Below are positions 47,723-59,304 of a DNA stretch of 64,000 nucleotides, piece after piece. Source of the stretch: Apodemus sylvaticus (Eukaryota > Chordata > Mammalia > Rodentia > Muridae); assembly GCF_947179515.1 (NCBI RefSeq), contig NC_067473.1, positions 87,838,850-87,902,849 on the forward strand. Direction: 5' to 3'. Numbering within the stretch: the first letter of the stretch is position 1; the number at the start of each line of letters is the position of its first letter. The position numbers and the translations under genes are program-made. The notes beneath the pieces were generated by a model that saw nothing but the letters and a program-made list of their open reading frames with translations, did not search any database and was not told the DNA's origin.

Positions 47723-50305
47723 ATTTCAAATGAAAACCATCAGTGTTTTTCTAATTACTATATAGTTTTAAGATATATCTATTTTCTATAATGTAATTAT
47801 TTTAAGAAGCTATATCTTGTTACTATAAAGTAAAATGATGGGTTTGTTTATGTATATCTATGTAGTAAACACTTAAAATTTTTGTCAGCCTTCAAAGACC
47901 GTTCCTTACTGAAATGTGTGACTCAGCCATTCTGGGTAGACTTTGCATGAGATTTTAAATTAAGTGCATTTAGATTTACATTAAAGGTGCTATTTATATT
48001 ATCTTAATTTACTATTTAAATATAAGAGGAGATAAATATTGAAGTTAACTCTGGTCCAGAACCCAGGGTGTATGAGTAAAACACTTTTGTTGCAGTTGCT
48101 GCCTGACACGCTTCAAACTTTCCATAGACTGTCTTGGGACTATTGGAAAGTATGGATGTTTGAGGGAAACTAGAGTAAATGTTCTATGAGAAAGTATAGT
48201 TCTCAGGTCAGAACTCCACCAGGATTAAGTACTGTTAATCACAAGAAAATCCAGTGGTGTACATGTGATAATTTTGTTCCGTGAACAAAAATATCCCATT
48301 AGAAAGTCACCACTGAGGATTCCATTGCAATTTGTCATGTGAGAATGCTATACCCAGATCACTAAAATCCCAAACTTCTAAAAAGAAATAAGGTGTCAGA
48401 AATAAGCTGTGTTGCTTGTGCAAGCGTTTCAGCAGCTGGGCACCATTCTTGCCATCATGGAAGCTTGATGTAGGATGCTGGTGATAAGATAAGCCAAAAT
48501 ATGTGACCAATTGGCCATCTTATAGGATGCCTTACCCAGAGGAGGATAATCATTCCCTAGGGCTATTAGATCAAATCGCCATGCACCAGATAGCTCAAAC
48601 AATAGAAGTGTGTTTTCTAAGATTTCTGGAGAGGATATCTCAAATACTCAGTCTTTTTAGGTTTCTACATCTTCAATGTCTCCATGGCTTTAAAAAGGCC
48701 ACCTTCTTAGTATGTTCTGTATGTATGAACCCTTCATATTCTCTCCTCATTGCCAGTGTCATCAGCAACATCTTCCACTTCACACCTATCCTTCTTCAAA
48801 GGCCTTGTCTCTAGCTATGGTTATATTGGGAACTTTATTGATGAATGACAACACAATCCATGCTGGAACAAGCAGGCAACGTAGAACGTATGTGGATTCA
48901 AACAGAGGAGACCTTTGCTGATACATAAGAGAAAGTACAGTTTTGACAGAAATGACAAAGAAATAATTGAAACTATCATTAGTCTACTTGTATGGATATG
49001 ATAATAATATCTCATTAAGGCAGTTTCCAGTGCTATAAGCATAGAAATTTGGGTTCTGAAAATACAGAAAAAATTAAGATTTGTCCTTATTAGTATACTT
49101 GTGACTATAAATAAGTTCTGTGATCATTTCAATTTCCATTAATTTAATTAGTTAAACTTAATGTCAAAAAAATCCTTCATGTCACAGAATTTGAACTAAC
49201 TGTCAGACAAATCTTGACTACTACACAGATTGTGAATACTTAGTATAAGTTGAAATAACAACTACCAGTATTATCCTCTTTAATCTTTCTCTCATATTAT
49301 TTTATGCTTTTTTGTTTCTCATTCTGTCATAAGTTTAGAGTTATTTCCTTGTTATTTGACCTATACTGACAGCAGTGCTACTGTATAATATATGATCCTT
49401 CATATTTTCAGAAAATAAGGGTTTATATCCTAGTAAGAAAAATACATAAATTAAGCCAAAATGAATTTACTTAATTTATGCTAAAAGACATGTAATATCT
49501 TTTCGACATAGTAGATCTCTGAGGAAAGATTTTAATGGGAAAATCAAGTGCTATATACTATCTTCCACATTCTTCCCCTACACTATCCAAATAATTTCAG
49601 GCAGCTATGTACAAGATAAAGAACCTGTTCTTATTAATATATACTAAACATAATAGCATGTCCTTGTCATCTAGAACTCGTACACTTTATTTTCTTCTCA
49701 TTTAAATTTCATTGAGTTTGTTTCTCTTTATCCAACTTGGTGTCTGAGATTTTGTCTGAATTTTTTGAGTGCCTCAAGTGGTACATGAAGAAGCTCCTCT
49801 GTGCACAGATTTGTTTAGCATGCTTTTAGACATGTGGCTTGCTTCTGTATCTGTAATGAAATATTAGGATATCATCTGAAAAGATTTTGTTAAAACATGA
49901 TCTTGAAAAATAAATTCAAAGATTCTGGTTTTTGTCACTTAGGCAAATAGAACATTAAAGAGTGATCTGATACAAATATTTAGAATATGTTGCACAGAGC
50001 TAGATTGTGGATTTTATAGAAGTTTGAATGCAGTGGATTTTATGTACTGAATGTTAGATATTTCTGCATATTGCATTTAATTGATACTGTATCTGATTAT
50101 GTGAAAAAGACAAAATATTGTTTTTATTAAAAATTAACTCAAATTGATACAAGGTTTGCAAAGTGAAAGTTGGTGCCCTCTCAAATTTCAAATCTTGAAA
50201 AGTTTTTCCATAATGTGATATTATTAGCACCATATTATAATTAGACTTGATCTTTTATTGCATATTATTATTATACATTTTTTTACGTGAGCAGAAACCT
50301 CAGAG
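47723..50305. other. unassigned AT-rich sequence
   Basis: About 2.6 kb with no recognised family. The + frame 48503-48814 (103 codons) and minus frame 48307-48510 have no domain I can name. Confidence 0.35.
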
Positions 50306-50309
50306 GCAG

Positions 50310-50690
50310 TATTAATACCTAAGCTTGTTATCTGTGACAAATATCCCTAGAAGTAAGTGAAGAGAAAAAGGAGTTCCTAGCATCACAGTTTCAGAGGAGT
50401 CCATCCACAATCCTTGAGTCAGCTGGGATGGGGCCCATGGTGAGGGAGGATGCCATAGCAGCAGAAGCATGCTTGGGGATGCTGCTCACAAGATCAGGAT
50501 ACAATACGGCCCCTAAAGACACACCCAGTAACTCGAGCCCTTCAACCACTCCTTCCCTTTAATATTTCACCAGCTTCAAATGATGTCATCATAATATGAA
50601 CACAGAAAGACCCCTTTGTTGGTAGTACATATCAATCTATGAGGCTCTGGGAGAATCACATAAAAACTATTATAACAAAGTCCATAGGGC
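50310..50690 (-). mobile_element. possible MaLR LTR, antisense, decayed
   Basis: CACAGTTTCAGAGGAGTCC, GATGCCATAGCAGCAGAAG, AAAGACACACCCAGTAAC and AATATGAACACAGAAAG follow the antisense order of rodent MaLR LTRs, but divergence is high and the ends are unclear. Confidence 0.45.
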
Positions 50691-51619
50691 TTGACCTCTC
50701 TCTTACAATATTACAATTTGTAGAAACTTCTCTCTTGGAATCCAGAAACAAGCAGCAACCAACAGCATGTGCTTTTTCTTCAGCCTCTTAGCTTTTAGAA
50801 CTCAAGACACATTTTTAATACTCATAGGCCACTTACTTTGTGGTATTCTTTTACAGCAGTCAATGCAGACTATGATAATGCTGAAACAATGTTTCAAGGA
50901 ATAGGGAATTGAGTGTAGTTAATTAGATCTTAAGTGAAATTACTTGGAAATGGTTGTTTTTTTTTTCTGGTAACAAACATTGCACAAAAATATTAAAACT
51001 TCTAAGGGTTCAGTAGGATGCCTATGAGGAAAGACAGATAGATGGAGTCAAGACTCGAAGGTGGATAGAAAATAATAGTGCACAATGTATGAAGAATCAT
51101 GTTAAATTTATGTTGTACCGTTTTAAGAATATACCTATAGTGTAACTAGGTTTTGCTTTAAAAAAAAAACACATTGCAACTTAACAGGAGCTAATTAATT
51201 TTTACCAGTGGAACAGTATTGTCACAGAATAACTAAAGATAGAGGAGTTCAGCTCACTTTTCTGGTTACATGTCTGCTCCAGAGATGGAACATTGGGCAG
51301 TACACTAAAAAAAAAAAAATTGTGGGTAGCATTTGGCAGTAAGATCTACATCAGTAAAGGAAATAGCTATGCTCTCTGACTTGCACTTAACCATGTTTTC
51401 TCTTCTTTATTTTCTTCTGACCATAGTCAGGGATTGTCCCTTTTCTCACCACCCATGTCATAACAATTAACAAATATATGTTGCGTAATAAAATGAGTAA
51501 GATCTATTAACAGAAGTGGGAATATTTTATTCTAATTATAGAAAGCTGCAGGAAATTGTGGTACTGGTTTGATTTGAGTCTGGAAAACTGCAAAATGTTC
51601 CAACTAGACATTGAGAGAC

Positions 51620-52133
51620 ATATTGTAAGACCAGGGGAAAAAAAAACCAAGGGTGCCCCAGTACCCCACGCCTCTGAAGGCAACACCCATATCACTTGCA
51701 AGAAACAGTCTTGATGCAATCAGCAAGAGGATTTTCATTCCAAAGGCTCTGGGGTCCACAGTGGTACACCTACACTGCTCAGGGGTAGAGAACTGTGGGC
51801 CGCTGAGCAACTGAAGTCAGGGGTATTTAAAGGGGAAAAAATCTCAAGGCAAGGGATGGAGGACAAATCATGCTTGGAACAGGGAAGTACAGAATGAGGA
51901 AGTCAGGCAATAGTTTATGCCTTAAGGAAGATTAGAGATTATCTAGAGCAAACATCCTTGGGGCATTGTAGAGTTAAACATTGGACCAGTCATTAGATAT
52001 GTCAAGAATGTGGTGAGCTAGTTCCTGGGACTGGGTGGGGCATCTTTCTCAAGCTGAAAGCAGAAAAACAAGTTACTCTGTGCTGGGCTAGTGGTTAGTG
52101 GTCTAAAAACATTGAATTGGGGTCCCTCAATAT
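51620..52133 (-). mobile_element. class I (ERV1-like) solo LTR with 4-bp TSD
   Basis: On the minus strand the 506-bp LTR (51624-52129) starts TGAGGGACCCCAATTC and ends GGTCTTACA. It is flanked by ATAT at 51620-51623 and 52130-52133, a 4-bp TSD typical of class I elements. Near its 3' part it shares GCATC(A/G)AGAC, AGTGAT(A/T)TGGGTGTTGCC and GAGGCGTGGGGT with the LTR at 57.4-59.3 kb, so both are one family. A TATTTAAA-like box lies in U3 (around 51822-51829). No internal retroviral sequence is attached, so this is a recombination-derived solo LTR. Confidence 0.87.
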
Positions 52134-52921
52134 CAGAAGCCAAACCAAGTGTCAAGGTAGACATGAAGATAAAAAGTCTTCAAGCATTCTGTGATGTGTT
52201 ACCTGCTATGGAAGATGGTCTGTATTTCATGAAAGCTAGCCATCCTTATGCGTAAGTTAGGTATACAAGGCAGGCAAAAGAACCAAATGTAAGCCTCAAA
52301 ATAAATAAAATTGTATATGCTTCTTAAGCATAAATTCCACAGAATAGGGTCTCAGCTTTGTTTGAAATGTATCAGTTATGAAAATATAAAGTAGACCTGA
52401 TCAAGTAAAATGTAAAAGATATGCAGATATGTTTCTACTATATGTAATTTTTGGTTTCCTATCTGCATATGTTCCAAATAGAAAAGAATCTCTCTATATT
52501 CATATTAAAATCATAATCATAGATGATTTTTGAAATAACGTAAATCTCGAGCACCATTTTACATTAACCTTTGGGGAAGTTTTCTTTGTGTAATTATCCT
52601 GTCCTCTAATTTCTCCTTCTGACATATGAGGACCCCTGTTTCTTCTCCAAGTCTATCCAGTTAGCCAGTTTTAAGGTTCACTGATTAGCAACCTTGATTG
52701 CATTTGCACTTCCAATTTTTGCAAGATGGAGACAATAGGTAATATTCTGCTTACCACAGACGGCAATATAATATGTGTAAAATCTTATTCTATTACTCAC
52801 TGGGGAATTGTTATTCTGTTCATACATGTTTGAGCAATTATATATACTTTGGGAAAGCATATTAATTATCCCTATAATTGTTAATTAATCAACACAACAT
52901 TAATTAATTAACTAACACAAA

Positions 52922-53319
52922 TGTACTGGCTAGTTTTGTGTGTCAACTTGACACAGGCTGGAGTTATCACAGAGAAAGGAGCTTCAGTTGAGGAAGTGCC
53001 TCCATGAGATCCAGCTATGGGGCATTTTCTCAATTAGTGATCAAGTGGGGAGGGCTCTTTGTAGGTGGTACCACTTTTGGGCTGGTGCTCTTGGGTTCTA
53101 TAAGAGAGCAGGCTGAGCAAGCCAGGGGAGCAAGTCAGTAAGAAACTTCTCTCCATGGCTTCTATATCAGCTCCTGCATCCTGACCTGCTTGAGTTCCAG
53201 TCCTGACTTCCTTTAGTGATGAACTGCAATGTGGAAGTTTAAGCTCAATAAACCCTTTCCTCCCCAACTTGCTTCTCAGTCATGATGTTTGTGCAGGAAT
53301 AGAAACCCTGACTAAGACA
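52922..53319 (+). repeat. 5' LTR of MaLR-like element
   Basis: 398-bp direct repeat with TG...CA ends, the closest match to the 3' LTR at 54485. It keeps the GCTCTTGGG stretch before the TATA-like box that is deleted in the 3' copy. Confidence 0.88.
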
Positions 53320-54484
53320 AATTGGTACCAGCGTAGTGTGGTATTCTTGTGACAACCTGACCATGTTTTGGGGAGGACTGTGGAAGGACTTTGGAACTTT
53401 GAGCTAGAATATTAAGAGCTCATTGGAAAGTTCTGTAGGAGCTTGGAAGACAATGTTAAGAACAGTGCAAAAGATGAAGGCCTGGCTTGTGAAATTTCAG
53501 AGGGAAGATTAAAGACCCTTACAGTGGCCATGTTTTGATTGTGAAGATTCTGTGGTTTTGGTTAGCTGGGGCTGAAGAATCAGCTGTGAGGAACAAGATA
53601 CCAGAACCACTAAAGCAAACCTTTGTGTTACTGGGACTATTGATGCTGGTTAGCTGGAGCTAAGAAATTAGCAGTGATTAAGAAGAGACCAGCATCACTG
53701 AGATGAAATCTTTTTGGAAGTGTTTTCTGAGAGCACAGAGAGTATGTTCCAGAGATAGTCATAGTTGTATTTTGTGCTATGGCTGGACTTGGTATTGTGT
53801 AAGAGTCACCCAGATGGTACTGGTTTTGAAGGGATGAGGGGTCATGAAGAGCTGCTGAGGCTCTTGGCACAGTGAGAGGCCACGGAAGGCCATTGGTGAA
53901 GGTGCAGCCTCAGTTGCAATTGATGGCCCAGGACTTGAAGGGGTCATGCATAGGAGCAGAGGTTTGTCACCCTGATGAGAGCCTATGAAAGGCTTTTGGT
54001 GAAGCCTAATTACAGTGGAAGATAGCAGCATTTTGGAGATGTCAGTACCATGCGATGACCACCAAGAGCAGCAGCAGCAGTGGAGTACAGGCAGCTGGAG
54101 CCTAGATGACAAGCTGTGTGCTACAAAGGGCAGAGCTGAAGAAGTGACCCAAGCCCTTGGAGGAGCCCAGAAGATCGTGAATTGGATCCCAGACTCCCAG
54201 ACATTGAACCATTGGAGTCTGAGTTTTGCTTTGGTTGTGACTGTACCCTGATATGATTCCCTCTTGAAGGAAGAAAGTATTTTAGTGGAGCCCACAGTTG
54301 AGAGACTTTGAATTTTTAAAAGACTTTGAATTTAAAAGATATTGGACATTTTGAAGTGATTGAATTTTTAATATGTAAAGACTGTGGGACTTTTAAAATA
54401 ATTTAGATCTTGGGGATGCATAAGAAAGTAAGGGTTGAGGCTTAATAGTTATGTGTTTGTGTGTCAAGTTGAAAAGGGGTCAAT

Positions 54485-54877
54485 TGTACTGGCTAGTTTT
54501 GTGTGTCAAGTTGACACAGGCTGGAGTTATCACAAAGAAAGGAGCTTCAGTTGGGGAAGTGCCTCCATGAGATCCAGCTGTGGGGCATTTTCTCAATTAG
54601 TGATCAAGTGGGGAGGGCCCCTTGTGGGTGGTACCACCTTTGGGCTGGTGTTCTATAAGAGAGCAGGCTGAGCAAGCCAGGGGAGCAAGCCAGTAAGAAA
54701 CATCCCTCCATGTCCTCTGCATCAGCTCCTGCTTCCTGACCTGCTTGAGTTCCAGTCCTGAATTCCTTTAGTGATGAACTGCAATGTGGAAGTTTAAGCT
54801 CAATAAACCCTTTCCTCCCCAACTTGCTTCTTGGTCATGATGTTTGTGCGGGGATAGAAACCCTGACTAAGGAAACA
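54485..54877 (+). repeat. 3' LTR of MaLR-like element
   Basis: Direct repeat of the 5' LTR with a ~9-bp deletion before TTCTATAAGAG and scattered substitutions, so the insertion is not recent. The 3' boundary is approximate because the terminal CTAAGACA is altered. Confidence 0.87.
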
Positions 54878-55403
54878 AATAATAAAATACAAACCAAAAT
54901 ATTAATTAATACAAAATGCATAATTTCTATGGCCTGCTATTTAACTGTGATATACTTTCCCTGTCATTTCTGTCTGGCTAACTTCTGTCTTCCCAAACAT
55001 ATTTCACCTCTTGTGTGAAGTGCTCCCCCAAATTCCTGTGATACCTGATTTATATTTTTAATAGAGAAAATGGAATTATATTATTTTTAATTTTAGGTTC
55101 TTTGCATCATTATTATAGAGCAAGTGCACAACACACAGCCAGTTGAATGAGTTAGTGATTTCTAGTTGTGTCCCCTCTGCTTACCCTCCCCATATCACTG
55201 AGATAATTTTTTTAGAAAATTATTAAATTATACAATGAATGTCAGTTACCAAACTAGCTTATCCCTCCTTCTGAAACTTGCAGGATGGATCAGCAAAAGC
55301 TAACTGCAGGTGCTGCACTTAGTGTGAGGGAATGCCATGTCACACTCTTGTTCTTTATTGGGATCTCATCTTGTGTTGTAGAAACTCTCCTGCCTTCCAC
55401 TTC
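54878..55403. other. unassigned AT-rich sequence
   Basis: About 500 bp with no recognised feature. Confidence 0.35.
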
Positions 55404-55407
55404 CATA

Positions 55408-55438
<31 letters not shown>

Positions 55439-55597
55439 AGATAGATAGATAGATATAGATATAGATATAGATATAGATATAGATATAGATATAGATATAG
55501 ATATAGATATAGATATAGATATAGATATAGATATAGATATAGATATAGATATAGATATAGATATAGATATAGATATAGATAGATAGATAGATATAAT
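55404..55597. repeat. (ATAGAT)n / (ATAG)n array, ~195 bp
   Basis: A short AT run leads into some 25-30 hexanucleotide ATAGAT units with ATAG tetranucleotide stretches at both ends. The regularity (few or no substitutions) suggests a recent expansion and a polymorphic locus. Confidence 0.95.
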
Positions 55598-55618
55598 TTG
55601 TTTTTGTTTTTATTTTTT

Positions 55619-55770
55619 TATTTTTGTTTTGTTTTGTTTTGTTTTGAGACAGGGTTTCTCTATGTAGTCCTGGCTGTCATGGAACTCACTCAGTAGACCA
55701 GGCTGGCCTCAAACTCAGAAATCTGCCTGCCTCTGCCTGGGATTACAGGCATGTGCCACCAAGCCCAGCT
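55619..55770 (-). mobile_element. B1 SINE, antisense
   Basis: A (TTTTG)n tail is followed by GAGACAGGGTTTCTCTATG, GTAGACCAGGCTGGCCTC, CTGCCTGCCTCTGCCTGG and GGCATGTGCCACCAAGCCC, the full B1 from tail to head. It lacks the CCCAAGTGCT segment before GGGATTACAGG (about 10 bp deleted). Confidence 0.92.
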
Positions 55771-55791
55771 CTGCCTTCCTAATATTGACTT

Positions 55792-56144
55792 GATAAGTGT
55801 AACTGCCCACAGCCACAGAGAACTGGGTCCCTTGAAGAGAAGCTGGGGATAGATGGAGGGGCAGTGGCAGAAGAAATTATAGGCCAGGACAACTCAATTG
55901 CTGATCAAGGCCCAAAGTTTAATGGGCATCTTACAATTTCAGGGTTTAGGCAAGTCCCCCCACCCTCAAACTCTGGGGTGTGTTCCAGGGGAATTGGTCT
56001 GCCTGTTCATTGGGCATTGGCTTCAGGATCCTGGCTAGCACAGGAATCCCTGCTCAACAAAGGTTGGGAGAGAAACTTCACCTTGATCAATGTCAAGTTC
56101 CTACCAGATGGCATGACACCCAAATATGGCTCTGTACAGAAAAG
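55792..56144 (-). mobile_element. class II-like solo LTR, antisense
   Basis: On the minus strand the 341-bp LTR (55798-56138) begins TGTACAGAGCCATATTTGGG and ends GTGGGCAGTTACA. The neighbours GATAAG (55792-55797) and GAAAAG (56139-56144) may be a 6-bp TSD with one mismatch, which fits ERVK-type integration. It shares TGTACAGAGCCATATT, the AAAGTTTA(A/C) polyadenylation-side block and the end region with the 3' LTR at 61474-61890. The 125-codon + frame across it (55864-56241) is antisense chance. Confidence 0.72.
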
Positions 56145-57365
56145 CAATGTGTGTGTGACAGCTGCATTCGTGCTGACTGAACCTTCACTATTTCTATTGA
56201 GTTGTATCTTTTGTTGTTGTTTTTGTGTTTGTTTCTCCTAGGCAAGAACTGTAAGTTTTAGCTATAGACTTGTTTTTACAAATTGTGGAAACTGAAATCT
56301 ATACTACTTTCAGTCACTAATCCATAAGACAGAGGATTACTGTACATTTTAAAGATAAGGACATTGAAGCCTTGAGATCATTAGCAGAACTGACTAGAGG
56401 TCCCAGTACTCAGCATGCTGCTGAGCTCAAACTCTGTCTCAGCTCTTCTGTGGGGCTGCAGTGCTTTTCTGGTAACCCGATGTCTTATTGTTTATGAGGT
56501 ATCTGTAAGTGATATGAGGACACTATGAATGTAAACAGATGAACATATTATCAGACCAAAAAGAAAGCTTGCTTTGAGATTTTGTTCTGTTATAATCATA
56601 GGTGCTTCTTTTGTTAACAAATCTCATCAGAATAGTCTTTAAAATTCTCAAATGAGAGTTACCTGGAATAAAGTTTGGCTCAAATAATTTGAATCGATGA
56701 GATTTCACTGTGGATTATTTGGTAGTCTACAGAAATCTTTGATAGTCAGTAGTTCAGACATTGAAACTGAAAGAACAAAATCCAGGAGTGACTGCTGTCC
56801 AAGAGGCAAGTCTAGGTGCAGAGAACACAGTGGTTACTGAGGCTGGGGATTTCCCAGTGTGACTCTGTGTAGACTTAGTCTAATTTACATGTTTTCAATT
56901 GTCTATACCTAAATTTTGCCAGCTTTGTTTGTTTGATTGGTTGGTTGTTTTTGATTGTTATCCATCTAATTTCTTTCTGAAGGGTTCTAGTCTCCTACTT
57001 TGAAAAAGAGATCTTGCCTGGAGTCCATTCCTCCTTCAGCCACACCTTCCCTCTAGCTTCTTCATGCCTTGTTTTGTTTTGTTTGTTTGTGTTTGTGCTT
57101 GTGTTTGTTTTGTTTTGTTTTGTTTTTCTGTCCCGGGGAGAGTTGGGGAAGTTAGGGTATGGACAGAGGTGTGTATGCTTCAGAGCTAGATCACAGGGTT
57201 GTGTCTGCTGTCCAGACGTGCTTTCAGCTGCTGTCTGCTCTTAAAGAACTTAAATACTTTATTTGGTACCAGTGGCAAATACCCACCTACTTTTTGTGAG
57301 ATCTAAGTACTGTCTTTTTCTGTCTAGGGAGATATTTATATTCAATTAAAATTATTTGAATAATA
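56145..57365. other. unassigned sequence with (TTTG)n run
   Basis: No gene seen. A TTTTG/TTTG run at 57069-57127 gives Phe/Val-rich artefact frames. Confidence 0.35.
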
Positions 57366-57427
57366 ATTCTGAAAGAATAGAAAATACAGCCTAACCCCAG
57401 CCTTCTAAGGAGTCCCAACCACTTCAT

Positions 57428-58803
57428 ATTCCAGAGCCCAGTCTTTGTGCTCTTTGTTGGAAAAAAGATAGCCTTTTCAACAAATGGTGCTGGTTCAACT
57501 GGAGGTCAGCATGCAGAAGAATGCGAATTGATCCATCCTTGTCTCCTTGTACTAAGCTCAAATCCAAATGGATCAAGGACCTCCACATAAAGCCAGACAC
57601 TCTGAAGCTAATAGAAAAGAAACTGGGGAAGACCCTTGAGGACATCGGTACAGGGAGAAAGTTTCTGAACAGAACACCAATAGCATATGCTCTAAGATCA
57701 AGAATTGACAAATGGGACCTCATAAAATTGCAAAGTTTCTGTAAGGCAAAGGACACCATCAAGAGGACAAATCGGCAACCAACAAATTGGGAAAAGATCT
57801 TCACCAATCCTACATCAGATAGAGGGCTAATATCCAATATATATAAAGAACTCAAGAAGTTAGACTCCAGAAAACCCAACAACCCTATTTAAAAATGGGG
57901 TATAGAGTTAAACAAAGAATTCTCACCTGAAGAACTTCGGATGGCGGAAAAGCATCTTAAAAAATGCTCAACCTCATTAGTCATTAGGGAAATGCAAATC
58001 AAAACAACCCTGAGATTTCACCTTACACCAGTCAGAATGGCTAAGATTAAAAATTCAGGAGACAGCAGGTGTTGGAGAGGGTGTGGAGAAAGGGGAACAC
58101 TCCTCCACTGCTGGTGGGGTTGCAAATTGGTACAACCACTCTGGAAATCAGTCTGGCGTTTCCTCAGAAAACTGGGCACCTCACTTCCAGAAGATCCTGC
58201 TATACCACTCCTGGGCATATACACAGAGGATTCCCCACCATGTAATAAGGATACATGCTCTACTATGTTCATAGCAGCCCTATTTATAATTGCCAGATGC
58301 TGGAAAGAACCTAGGTATCCCTCAACAGAAGAGTGGATGCAAAAAATGTGGTATATCTACACAATGGAGTACTATTCAGCCATTAGAAACAATGAATTCA
58401 TGAAATTCTTAGGCAAATGGATGGAGCTGGAGAACATCATACTAAGTGAGGTAACCCAGACTCAAAAGGTGAATCATGGTATGCACTCACTAATAAGTGG
58501 ATATTAACCTAGAAAACTGGAATACCCAAAACATAATCCACACATCAAATGAGGTACAAGAAGAAAGGAGGAGTGGCCCCTTGTTCTGGAAAGACTCAGT
58601 GAAGCAGTATTTGGCAAAACCAGAACGGGGAAGTGTGAAGGTGTGGGTGGGAGGACAGGGGAAGAGAAAGTGGCTTATGGGACTTTCGGGGAGTGGGGGG
58701 CTAGAAAAGGGGAAATCATTTGAAATGTAAATAAAAAATTATATCGAATAAAAAAAAAGAAAAAAAAAAAAGAAAGTAGGTAAAAGGTCACATTCCAGAG
58801 CCC
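57428..58803 (+). mobile_element. 5'-truncated L1 (1.3 kb) nested in solo LTR
   Basis: L1 from the late ORF2 codons (GGAAAAAAGATAGCC at about 57459) through the 3' UTR to a long A-rich tail ending near 58776. ATTCCAGAGCCC occurs just before it (57428-57439) and just after it (58792-58803). Extended alignment continues as ..TCTTTGT versus ..CCTTTGT, so this is probably a ~21-bp TSD with a few substitutions. There is a short filler at the 5' join and extra bases after the tail. Confidence 0.87.
57461..58507 (+). pseudogene. L1 ORF2 C-terminal remnant with one nonsense codon
   Basis: The frame 57521-57892 carries KLGKTLEDIGTGRKFLNRT and NWEKIFTNPTSDRGLISNIY and ends at TAA after NNPI. The frame resumes in phase (KWGIELNKEF in the nucleotide sequence) and runs through CWRGCGERGTLLHCWWGC and YYSAIRNNEFMKFLGKWMEL to SLISGY, the usual ORF2 end. 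The stop is a Lys AAA to TAA change compared with the copy at 9.4 kb, so only a single nonsense change breaks about 340 codons. With most of ORF2 missing it is inactive regardless. Confidence 0.9.
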
Positions 58804-59304
58804 GCCCTTTGTTTCGAGGTAGTCTTGAATAGGTGATCCTGGCCCCATAAGGTAACTGGAAATGAGCTAAGCTTATCTTGCTTTTGTAAACTGCTTACTA
58901 CATTAACCCTATTCAGGAGTTCATGCAGCTATAGACATTCAATAAAGTAGGAAACTAATTGGTCCACTGAGCTCAGGCTCCGATAATTTGGACTGATTGG
59001 CCTAAAAACTATGGAGTGGTACAAATCGATTGGCTTGCATTTTGAGGGCTCTCCATAGTAAGAAATGATTGGTTCGTGATTCAAGGGCTTTGTTGTAAAC
59101 TTATAAAAGCTGTCGCAGTTCAATACTCAGGGTCCACAGTTGTCTAACCCTGCATGGTATATGGCTGTGGAACCCAGAATTCTGGAATAAAGAAATCCTC
59201 ATGTTATTGCATCGAGACCATTTCTCACGAGTGATTTGGGTGTTGCCTTCTGAGGCGTGGGGTCCTGGGACATCCTTGGTTTTGGGGGGCGGGTCTTACA
59301 ATTC

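Larger units (their letters stand above)
52922..54877 (+). mobile_element. two-LTR MaLR-like element, non-coding interior
   Basis: A complete LTR element: 5' LTR 52922-53319 (398 bp), interior 53320-54484 (about 1165 bp), 3' LTR 54485-54877 (about 393 bp). Both LTRs start TGTACTGGCTAGTTTTGTG and carry TCTATAAGAGAGC and AATAAACCCTTTCC (polyadenylation). The 5' LTR ends GACTAAGACA; the 3' LTR ends more raggedly. The interior opens AATTGGTACCAGCG, the start I recall for MaLR interiors, and has no gag/pol-like frame. A 172-codon minus frame (53777-54295) is antisense chance. ACAAA just outside each end is a possible 5-bp TSD. Such elements need reverse transcriptase in trans. Confidence 0.85.
57366..59304 (+). 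mobile_element. class I solo LTR, split by an L1
   Basis: The LTR begins TGAAAGAATAGAAAATAC at 57370, is interrupted at about 57440, resumes near 58790 and ends GGCGGGTCTTACA at 59300. Without the L1 it is about 590 bp. ATTC at 57366-57369 and 59301-59304 is a 4-bp TSD. U3/R features in the second half include TTATAAAAGC (TATA) near 59100 and GGAATAAAGAAATCC (polyadenylation). It is the same family as the minus strand solo LTR at 51.6 kb. The L1 interruption proves the LTR is older than that L1. Confidence 0.88.

Noticed and set aside
53777..54295. 172-codon minus strand frame
   Set aside because: It lies antisense inside the non-coding interior of the MaLR-like element and has no domain. 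The sense element explains the sequence.
55404..55597. Regular array considered as CRISPR-like
   Set aside because: It is a simple hexanucleotide tandem repeat without spacers, in mammalian DNA.
55864..56241. 125-codon plus strand frame
   Set aside because: Antisense to a class II-like LTR; no protein resemblance.
57424..57882. 152-codon minus strand frame
   Set aside because: Antisense shadow of L1 ORF2. The same shadow appears in the other L1 copies.
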